Positions 1-5,523 of a DNA stretch of 8,172 nucleotides are shown piece after piece; the stretch's first letter is position 1; every line of letters begins with the position of its first letter. The notes beneath the pieces are model-generated. The model had not been told where the DNA came from, did not search any database, and was given only the letters and a program-made list of their open reading frames with translations. This DNA comes from Clostridia bacterium (lineage in GTDB: Bacteria; Bacillota; Peptococcia; Peptococcales; SKKY01), in contig SKKY01000127.1 in the NCBI GenBank assembly GCA_007123515.1, forward strand, positions 1 to 8,172, read 5' to 3'. The position numbers and the translations under genes are program-made.

Positions 1-437
1 ACGATCGGAATATCGTAAATAATCCGAACCATAGCAAGGGCTACAAAGATTGCCACACCAAGGGCTACTGAATAAATCAGAACATTTTTCGTTACTTCTC
101 CACCTGATACTACATCGACTTGAGTAGCAAGAACCCGGACATCAGGCTCTGCAACCGTGACAACGAAACCCAGCAAAAAACCAAAGAAAATAACCATCCA
201 GGCTTTTCCGGTTTTCGGAAGCGCTGAACCTATTAGCTCACCAACAGGCAAAAGACCAATATGTACGCCTAATAAAAACAAAATCAGACCAATTGTCACA
301 AAAATAATACCAGCTACAAAATATAAAAAATCTTCTAAAGGTAACTTTATTAGTGTAAATTGAAGAATAAAAACCACAGCCGTTACCGGCATAACCGCAT
401 AAACGACTTCCTGAATTGTCTCTTTTATAGTTGTCAT
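1..437 (-). CDS. DUF1538-type integral membrane protein, N-terminal part (3' end outside window)
   Basis: The reading frame opens with ATG at 437 and runs off the left edge, giving 145 visible residues. An AGAAAGG ribosome binding site lies about 7 nt upstream of the start. The protein is strongly hydrophobic, with probable membrane segments near residues 12-30, 37-61, 79-96 and 119-141. Residues 96-107 read AEPDVRVLATQV, just after a glycine-rich helix (GFLLGFVVTV). I recognise this Glu-Pro/Arg-Val-Leu-Ala signature from the DUF1538 family of bacterial membrane proteins, whose biochemical function I do not know to be established. In other genomes such proteins are often found as tandem copies or beside P-II-like signalling proteins; this is recalled, not visible here. 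The gene follows the ComFB-like gene after 47 nt with no terminator or obvious promoter between, so the two are probably cotranscribed. Other membrane protein families cannot be excluded without a profile search. Confidence 0.7.
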   Translation of the reverse strand, partial: MTTIKETIQEVVYAVMPVTAVVFILQFTLIKLPLEDFLYFVAGIIFVTIGLILFLLGVHIGLLPVGELIGSALPKTGKAWMVIFFGFLLGFVVTVAEPDVRVLATQVDVVSGGEVTKNVLIYSVALGVAIFVALAMVRIIYDIPI

Positions 438-484
438 AATCAAACCTTTCTACATCTTATTTTTACTTCTGTGTCTTACTATCC

Positions 485-754
485 TCAGGCTCTCGGATTT
501 TTTGAGACAATATCCATCGCTTTTAAAAGCTCACGTATGACGTCTGCTTTAAACTGGACAATTAATTGCTCTTTTACTTTTACAAACACATTTCCTTTTT
601 CAGAAACGGTATATTGCGGAGGAAGCGAATTTAATGTAATCGCTTTAATATCAGCAAGATCTTTTTCTGTAAATTCGGCCTTTACTTCTCTGTTAAGCAG
701 ATTATTTAATACATCCTCTACTGCATATTCCATATAGTTTTTAACTTTCACCAT
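485..754 (-). CDS. ComFB-family small protein lacking the usual cysteines
   Basis: This 89-residue protein starts at an ATG preceded by AAGGGGG and ends in TGA. The N-terminal helix (KNYMEYAVEDVLNNLL), the central DIKAITLNSLPPQYTVSEKG stretch (about residues 35-54) and the C-terminal end (AMDIVSKNPRA) match the pattern of the late-competence ComFB family: NYME near the start, D-x-x-A-x-x-LN-x-LPP-x-Y in the middle and V-x-x-NPR at the end. The B. subtilis founder sits in the comF operon. Cyanobacterial members have been reported as cyclic dinucleotide receptors, so a regulatory role is plausible but not shown here. Most family members carry a few cysteines just before the conserved Asp, thought to bind zinc. 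This protein has no cysteine at all, its corresponding stretch being AEFTEKDLAD. It has its own candidate promoter upstream and a membrane protein gene downstream. The family call is fairly sure; the function is unknown. Confidence 0.75.
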   Translation of the reverse strand: MVKVKNYMEYAVEDVLNNLLNREVKAEFTEKDLADIKAITLNSLPPQYTVSEKGNVFVKVKEQLIVQFKADVIRELLKAMDIVSKNPRA

Positions 755-803
755 ATTGCCCCCTTACATAAATTAAAAGCTTCTTTTAGCATAAGCTACT
801 ACT

Positions 804-831
804 ATAATACCATGAAATTAGTTGTTATTAA
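804..831 (-). promoter_or_regulatory. Candidate sigma-A promoter for the comFB-like / DUF1538 unit
   Basis: Read on the minus strand, TTAATA (831-826, 4 of 6 matches to TTGACA) is followed after 16 nt by TATTAT (809-804). The -10 box is preceded by TGG, making an extended -10 (TGnTATTAT). The predicted transcription start, near 797, leaves a leader of about 43 nt before the ATG at 754. The site lies just downstream of the terminator of the pyrimidine operon, where a new promoter is expected. It is a match by eye only. Confidence 0.45.
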
Positions 832-844
832 CTATTTCTGCATG

Positions 845-882
845 AAAAAAGCTATGAAAGAAAATCTCTTCCATAGCTTTTT
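845..882 (-). terminator. Rho-independent terminator of the pyrimidine catabolic operon
   Basis: On the minus strand, AAAAAGCTATG then GAAGA pairs with TCTTT then CATAGCTTTTT, giving a 16-bp stem with one G-T wobble around a 5-nt GATTT loop. It runs into a tract of six T residues at 850-845. The stem begins 10 nt after the stop codon of the beta-ureidopropionase gene (893-895). The A-rich 5' arm means the structure may also stop transcription entering from the opposite strand. It separates the catabolic operon from the comFB-like unit. Confidence 0.85.
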
Positions 883-892
883 AATAATTTGT

Positions 893-1780
893 TTACTCAA
901 CATCATCAACTGTATATTGCGATGGTCTGCGGTCTCTGTAAAACTGCCATTTGTCTCTAACTTCTTTAATTAAATCAAGATCGAGATCTCCAATTACAAG
1001 CCCCTCTTCATCTCTGGCTCCTTCGGCTGTGAATTTTCCATACGGGTCAACAAAATAGCTTTGCCCGTAAAATTCTCCCATATTCCAGGGTGACTCAAAA
1101 CCGATGCGGTTATTAGCCCCGATAAACAAGCCATTAGCGACGGCCTGAGCCGGTTGTTCTAACTTCCATAAATATTCAGAGGTGCCAGCTACCGTAGCGG
1201 AAGGATTAAATAATATTTCAGCTCCCCGCAATCCGAGCATTCTTGCACATTCCGGGAAATGTCTGTCATAACAGATGAAGATCCCTATTTTTGCATAGGC
1301 TGTTTCAAAAACAGGCCAATCCGGCTCATTAATACCAGGCTTAAAGTAAAATTTTTCCCAAAAACCATAACCGTCTTTTACTGCTACCTGCGGAATGTGT
1401 GTTTTACGGTATTTCCCAAGGTAGGTACCATCCGCATCTATAACAGCGGCTGTATTAAAATAGACACCGGTAATTGCTTCCTCGTAGATCGGAACCACTA
1501 AAACCATTTTATATTTTTTGGCTTGTTCCTGCATTAGGGTGATTGTCGGACCACCAGGTACTTTTTCAGCTAAAGCATACCATTTAGGGTTTTGCTCTGA
1601 ACAAAAATACGGTCCGGTAAAAATTTCCTGGAAACATAAAATTTTAACACCTTTTTCAGCAGCTTCTTCAATTAATTTCAAATGTTTATCAATGGCTGAT
1701 TGGTAATGTTTTTCAACCGGTTCATTTCCATCTACATCATGATGAGTCTGAGATAACGCACATCTAACTATTTTGCTCAT
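893..1780 (-). CDS. Nitrilase-superfamily amidohydrolase, probable beta-ureidopropionase (N-carbamoyl-beta-alanine amidohydrolase)
   Basis: This cytoplasmic carbon-nitrogen hydrolase of 295 residues probably splits N-carbamoyl-beta-alanine (or its methyl homologue from thymine) into the beta-amino acid, CO2 and ammonia, the third step of reductive pyrimidine breakdown. The Glu-Lys-Cys triad is intact: E52 in FQEIF, K126 in KYRKTHIPQ and C170 in ICYDRHFPE. The C-terminal WQFYRDRRPSQY is typical of the branch that holds bacterial beta-ureidopropionases and N-carbamoylputrescine amidases. Both act on N-carbamoyl amines, so sequence alone does not fix the substrate; the neighbouring hydantoinase and preA genes favour the pyrimidine role. 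The start is supported by an AGAGGAGG site about 9 nt upstream. It is the last gene of the operon, 30 nt after preA and 10 nt before the terminator. Many bacteria use an unrelated M20/HyuC-type amidohydrolase for this step, so the nitrilase type is worth noting. Confidence 0.88.
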   Translation of the reverse strand: MSKIVRCALSQTHHDVDGNEPVEKHYQSAIDKHLKLIEEAAEKGVKILCFQEIFTGPYFCSEQNPKWYALAEKVPGGPTITLMQEQAKKYKMVLVVPIYEEAITGVYFNTAAVIDADGTYLGKYRKTHIPQVAVKDGYGFWEKFYFKPGINEPDWPVFETAYAKIGIFICYDRHFPECARMLGLRGAEILFNPSATVAGTSEYLWKLEQPAQAVANGLFIGANNRIGFESPWNMGEFYGQSYFVDPYGKFTAEGARDEEGLVIGDLDLDLIKEVRDKWQFYRDRRPSQYTVDDVE

Positions 1781-1810
1781 ATTAATTCCTCCTCTGAATT
1801 ACGTTTCACT

Positions 1811-2992
1811 TTATTTATAGCATCCCATAGCAATGGCATTAGTTGGACAAATATGCGTACATAATGAACAACCATTACAAAGCTTAGGGTCTACTTCAGC
1901 AATGCCTGAACCGTTATAAAAAACGGCTGAGTCTGCCGAATCCTGACAGACTAAAATACATTTCCCACATCTGATACAATTGCCCTCAACTTTTGCTGTC
2001 ATCTTATCTCTTCGCAAACTTTCATGAGAAGTCAGTTTCGGAAGAGCTTTTCCAATTATCTCTTCTATACCAAGATTTTTTTCTGTCAGATAATTTTTCA
2101 ATCCGTTTTGTAAACCATCGATTATGCCATAACCGTTTAACATAACTTCTGTACATATTTGCAATGTACTAGAACCAACCAACAAATATTCAACAGCATC
2201 TTCCCATGTACTGATTCCGCCCATTCCGGATATCGGAATGTCGCAATAATTCGCTACCTGAGCCACACAGCGAAGCCCAATCGGCTTTACCGCTCTTCCG
2301 GAATATCCACCATAAGTTGAATAACCAAAAACATCCGGTTTTGGTGTAAAATCATTAAGGTCAATTCCGATCAGAGATTGAACGGTATTAATAGCTGCTA
2401 CAGCATCAGCTTCTGCCTCAATAACACCTGATGTGATGTGAGTAATATCTGTCACATTAGGAGATAATTTTACGATCACAGGAATCGATACAGCCTCTTT
2501 AACCCACATTGTTATGTTTTTTGAAATATCTTTATCCTGACCGATTGCTGATCCTATACCATGTTCAGGCATCCCGTGGGGACATGAGAAATTCAGTTCC
2601 AAGGCATCGGCTCCGGCTTTTTCCATCTGCCGTGATAAAATTTGCCATTGACTCTTTTCTACACCAGCCATAATTGACGGAATCACCTGATGTTCAGGGA
2701 ACTCTTCTTTTAGTTCTTTAATTTGCTGAATCCAATAGCTGACTGGTTTTTTAGTAACCAGCTCAATGTTCTGCATTCCCATAAATTCGCCTTTATTTGA
2801 TTTGGTAAAAGCATACCTCGGCGTGACATCCGTAATATCTAATTCATCAGGCTTTATCGTTTTTAATACGGCTCCACTCCATCCCATATGAAAAGCTCTT
2901 TTAATCATATCTCCCCGAGCCGTTGGGGGTGCAGAGGCAAGAATAAACGGATTGATAAATTCCATACCGCACATATTGACTCGCAAATCCAT
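1811..2992 (-). CDS. preA: NAD-dependent dihydropyrimidine dehydrogenase, FMN/[4Fe-4S] subunit PreA
   Basis: The product (393 residues) is the catalytic subunit that reduces uracil or thymine to the 5,6-dihydro form. Residues 1 to about 320 form a dihydroorotate dehydrogenase-like FMN barrel. NFSCPHGMPE (134-143) corresponds to the active-site loop, with C137 as the likely general acid by analogy with mammalian dihydropyrimidine dehydrogenase. GYSGRAVKPIGL (229-240) and GMGGISTWEDA (256-266) are also characteristic of PreA. The C-terminal ferredoxin domain has two complete clusters of ligands, C339/C342/C345/C349 and C372/C375/C378/C382, for two [4Fe-4S] centres. In E. coli PreA works with the FAD/NAD(H) subunit PreT; no preT is present in this window. 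The gene begins 15 nt after the alcohol dehydrogenase stop codon, with an AAAGGGGGG binding site that abuts that stop. A cytoplasmic location is expected. Reaction direction (reduction) is inferred from the catabolic neighbours. Confidence 0.92.
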   Translation of the reverse strand: MDLRVNMCGMEFINPFILASAPPTARGDMIKRAFHMGWSGAVLKTIKPDELDITDVTPRYAFTKSNKGEFMGMQNIELVTKKPVSYWIQQIKELKEEFPEHQVIPSIMAGVEKSQWQILSRQMEKAGADALELNFSCPHGMPEHGIGSAIGQDKDISKNITMWVKEAVSIPVIVKLSPNVTDITHITSGVIEAEADAVAAINTVQSLIGIDLNDFTPKPDVFGYSTYGGYSGRAVKPIGLRCVAQVANYCDIPISGMGGISTWEDAVEYLLVGSSTLQICTEVMLNGYGIIDGLQNGLKNYLTEKNLGIEEIIGKALPKLTSHESLRRDKMTAKVEGNCIRCGKCILVCQDSADSAVFYNGSGIAEVDPKLCNGCSLCTHICPTNAIAMGCYK

Positions 2993-3007
2993 AATTAGCC
3001 CCCCTTT

Positions 3008-4162
3008 CTAAAGCTCCATCGCTTTATTGTAGATCGCAATAATGTCATCTAGTGATGGCATTTTGGGATTATTATTAGTACTCCCGCTTTCCAGCGCATC
3101 TTTAGCCATCACAGGAATCTTATCTTCTTTAATACCAATATCTTTCAAACAAACCGGCAGTCCGGTATGAAGGAACAAATTTTCAACATGATTAACAGCC
3201 TCTTTTGCGGCTTGTTCACTCGTCATTCCTTCAGTTTTTTTCCCTAAAGCTTCGGCAACTTCTGCGTAACGTTCAATTGCATGATCAAGATTATAGGACA
3301 TTACATGAGGTAAAAGTAACGCATTTGCCAGACCATGCGGAACTCCGAAGTGTGCTCCTAATGGCCTTGACATGGAATGAACCAGTCCGACTGAAGCATT
3401 AGAAAAGGCTAATCCAGCTTCCATTTGTCCGATCAGCAGCTGCTCTCTGGCTTCAAGATTCTCTGGTTCCCTGACAGCAGACAAAAGTGATTGACTGATT
3501 TTAGAAATTGCACTCAGTGCAAATCCATCAGATAACGGCTGCTTTAACTTTGAAGTATAGGCCTCAATGGCATGTGTTAGTGCATCAAGGGCCGTTGCAG
3601 CAGTAACATCAGGTGGCATCGTTACCGTAATTTCAGGATCTAAAATAGCTATATCAGGAATCATGTACACTCCGGGGATAACCATTTTAATCTTAGTTTC
3701 TGTATCAGTAATTACTGAAAACTTTGTAACTTCGCTGCCTGTTCCTGCAGTTGTAGGTATTGCAAGAAAGGGCAACAAAGGAGTGATTGCTTTTTCCTGC
3801 AGATATTCATCAACACGACCGCCATTTTTATATAAGAGATTAATAACCTTAGCAGCGTCAAGCGGACTGCCGCCACCAATGCCAATAATCATATCAGGCT
3901 GAATCTCATGACAAAGAGCTGCACCTTTTTCTACCGTAATCACACTTGGATCCGACTCAACCTGATCAAAAATAACGGACTCAACTTGACTCTCAGACAG
4001 GCTTTGAACAAGAGCATCGAGCGCCCCGCTCTTTTTAGTCGAAGATCTTCCGGTAACAATCAACGCTTTTTTCCCATATGCTTTAGCCTGTGCTCCAGTT
4101 GCGAGCACAGAGCCTTGGCCATATATTATTTTTTTTGGTGTGTGAAAATTAAAAATTGTCAT
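3008..4162 (-). CDS. Iron-containing (group III) alcohol dehydrogenase, probable malonic semialdehyde reductase
   Basis: The 384-residue protein belongs to the FucO/DhaT-like metal-dependent alcohol dehydrogenases. The nucleotide-binding GIGGGSPLDAAK (94-105) and the PTTAGTGSEVT stretch (136-146) are intact. Metal ligands can be assigned as D193 and H197 (in DALTHAIEAY), H262 and H276 (in GLVHSMSRPLG and VPHG). The extra histidine that FucO has four residues after its third ligand is R266 here. Position 38 is Gly (VTGRSS) where NADH-dependent FucO has Asp, which suggests NADPH use. Placed between a beta-amino acid aminotransferase and preA, it most likely reduces malonic semialdehyde (or its 2-methyl form from thymine) to 3-hydroxypropionate. 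A related aminotransferase/Fe-ADH pair is known for taurine to isethionate, so sulfoacetaldehyde is an alternative. The start is 3 nt beyond the aminotransferase stop, implying translational coupling. Family assignment is certain; substrate is inferred. Confidence 0.87.
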   Translation of the reverse strand: MTIFNFHTPKKIIYGQGSVLATGAQAKAYGKKALIVTGRSSTKKSGALDALVQSLSESQVESVIFDQVESDPSVITVEKGAALCHEIQPDMIIGIGGGSPLDAAKVINLLYKNGGRVDEYLQEKAITPLLPFLAIPTTAGTGSEVTKFSVITDTETKIKMVIPGVYMIPDIAILDPEITVTMPPDVTAATALDALTHAIEAYTSKLKQPLSDGFALSAISKISQSLLSAVREPENLEAREQLLIGQMEAGLAFSNASVGLVHSMSRPLGAHFGVPHGLANALLLPHVMSYNLDHAIERYAEVAEALGKKTEGMTSEQAAKEAVNHVENLFLHTGLPVCLKDIGIKEDKIPVMAKDALESGSTNNNPKMPSLDDIIAIYNKAMEL

Positions 4163-4165
4163 AGA

Positions 4166-5506
4166 TCATTCCTCCAATACTTTGTCACAGATCGATAAAG
4201 ATTCATCAATAACCGCCATCGCCTCACGCAATTCTTCTTCTGTGATAACTAGCGGAGGAGCAATAAATACATAGTTCCAGCGAATATAAAGGTATAGTCC
4301 TTTTTCCCATAACATACTTTTTAACTCCGCCATAACTCCGGGAGCTCCGTTCCAGGGTACTAGTGGTTCTTTTGTCTCTCGGTCTTTAACCATCTCTATG
4401 CACCCAAATAGACCTACACTTCTTATATCACCGACCGAAGGATGATTTTCTTTTATTTTTTTCATTTCTTCATCTAAAACGCTGCCTAATTGTTTTGCTT
4501 TCTCAATCAGGTTTTCTTCCTGATAGGCTTCTATATTTGCTATTGCAGCTGCGCAGGCTAACGGATGACCACTATAAGTTAAACCGCAATACAAGAACTT
4601 ATCATCAAAGAACGTACCAATCTCCTCTGAAACAGCTACAACACCTAAGGGAATATACCCTGAATTAACCCCTTTAGCCATAGTAATAATATCGGCTTGC
4701 ACATCAAACAGATCGATACCAAACCACTCACCGGTTCTGCCAAAACCAGTCATCACCTCATCGGCGATTAGTAACACATTATTATCATCACAAATACTTC
4801 TTAACCTTTCGAAGTATTCCTTTGGAGGAATAAATACTCCGTTACTGCCTGTTACAGGTTCAATGATAATAGCTGCAACCGTTTCCGGACATTCATACAT
4901 AATCATTTCCCGAATATGCTCTGCGCATTCAATGTTGCAATCAGGGTACGTTTTACCAAAAGAACAGCGATAACAATAAGGATCAAAAGCTTTAAGGACG
5001 CCCGGGATTCCAGGTTCAACAGGTGGTCTTCTCGGATCACCCGTGAGTGTGATGGCACCGTACGTAGCTCCGTGATACGAACGGTATCTTGAAATAATTT
5101 TAAATTTTCCGGTATACGCACGAGCTATTTTTACTGCATTTTCATTTGCATCAGCTCCACCTACAGTAAAAAAGCATTTCCTGATGTTTTCCGGAGTAAT
5201 ATCAACAATCATTTTGGCTAAAAGACTTCTTGAATAATTAGCAAATGAAGGTGCCACATAACATAATTCATCAGCCTGTTCTTTAATCGCATTGACAACT
5301 TTAGGATGGTTAAAACCAATATTTAAATTGACTAACTGTGAGGCAAGATCCATATATTTCTTATCCTTTTCATCCCAGAAATATATGCCTTCTCCTCTGG
5401 TAATAACTGGTGGTTTTAATGCACTTTGCACCGACCAGGAGTGCATTACATATTCCCGGTCAAGATCATAGGCTAACTTTGCTTTTTCAGCGGCTTTTTT
5501 ATCCAT
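4166..5506 (-). CDS. Class III PLP aminotransferase, probable beta-alanine (omega-amino acid) aminotransferase
   Basis: This fold-type I PLP enzyme (446 residues, normal length) probably moves the amino group of beta-alanine to pyruvate or 2-oxoglutarate, giving malonic semialdehyde. Visible features are the GGADANENAVK phosphate-binding region (116-126), YHGATYG (144-150), the cofactor-binding D249 in LIADEVMTGFGRTG and the Schiff-base lysine K278 in TMAKGVNSGY. The late GLTYSGHPLACAAA stretch (308-321) is also typical. Residues 178-194 carry a CX2C-X8-CX3C cysteine set (C178, C181, C190, C194) in the YCYRCSFG insertion; I recall similar insertions in a subset of class III enzymes including taurine-type aminotransferases, and it may bind a metal. 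The ATG at 5506 has GAGGAAG upstream. It follows hydantoinase by 17 nt, and its last codons supply the binding site for the next gene. Substrate is inferred from the operon; taurine or other omega-amino acids are possible. Confidence 0.88.
   Translation of the reverse strand: MDKKAAEKAKLAYDLDREYVMHSWSVQSALKPPVITRGEGIYFWDEKDKKYMDLASQLVNLNIGFNHPKVVNAIKEQADELCYVAPSFANYSRSLLAKMIVDITPENIRKCFFTVGGADANENAVKIARAYTGKFKIISRYRSYHGATYGAITLTGDPRRPPVEPGIPGVLKAFDPYCYRCSFGKTYPDCNIECAEHIREMIMYECPETVAAIIIEPVTGSNGVFIPPKEYFERLRSICDDNNVLLIADEVMTGFGRTGEWFGIDLFDVQADIITMAKGVNSGYIPLGVVAVSEEIGTFFDDKFLYCGLTYSGHPLACAAAIANIEAYQEENLIEKAKQLGSVLDEEMKKIKENHPSVGDIRSVGLFGCIEMVKDRETKEPLVPWNGAPGVMAELKSMLWEKGLYLYIRWNYVFIAPPLVITEEELREAMAVIDESLSICDKVLEE
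4171..4175 (-). promoter_or_regulatory. Ribosome binding site for the Fe-ADH, embedded in the aminotransferase 3' end
   Basis: GGAGG on the minus strand comes from the last two sense codons of the aminotransferase (TTG GAG GAA TGA) and lies 8 nt before the ATG at 4162. This placement fixes the dehydrogenase start and suggests that its translation is coupled to that of the aminotransferase, keeping the two sequential enzymes in step. Confidence 0.8.
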
Positions 5507-5523
5507 TTTTTCACTTCCTCTTC

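Noticed and set aside
360..737. Plus-strand open frame of 125 codons opposite the ComFB-like gene
   Set aside because: The minus strand here carries a recognisable ComFB protein with a good ribosome binding site; the plus-strand translation is Ser/Phe-rich with no family resemblance.
801..810. TATAAT on the plus strand within the gap between the operon and the comFB-like unit
   Set aside because: No plus-strand gene lies downstream and there is no clear -35 partner; it is the complement of the region used by the minus-strand promoter candidate.
3567..3902. Plus-strand open frame of 111 codons opposite the alcohol dehydrogenase gene
   Set aside because: It lies wholly antisense to a clear Fe-ADH with intact motifs, has no recognisable domain and no convincing ribosome binding site. 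It is a by-product of codon use on the other strand.
4088..4110. 8-bp perfect inverted repeat (CTGTGCTC, 7-nt loop, GAGCACAG) near the 5' end of the Fe-ADH gene
   Set aside because: It sits inside well-conserved coding sequence with no promoter or T-tract nearby. A single repeat of this size can occur by chance in 8 kb.
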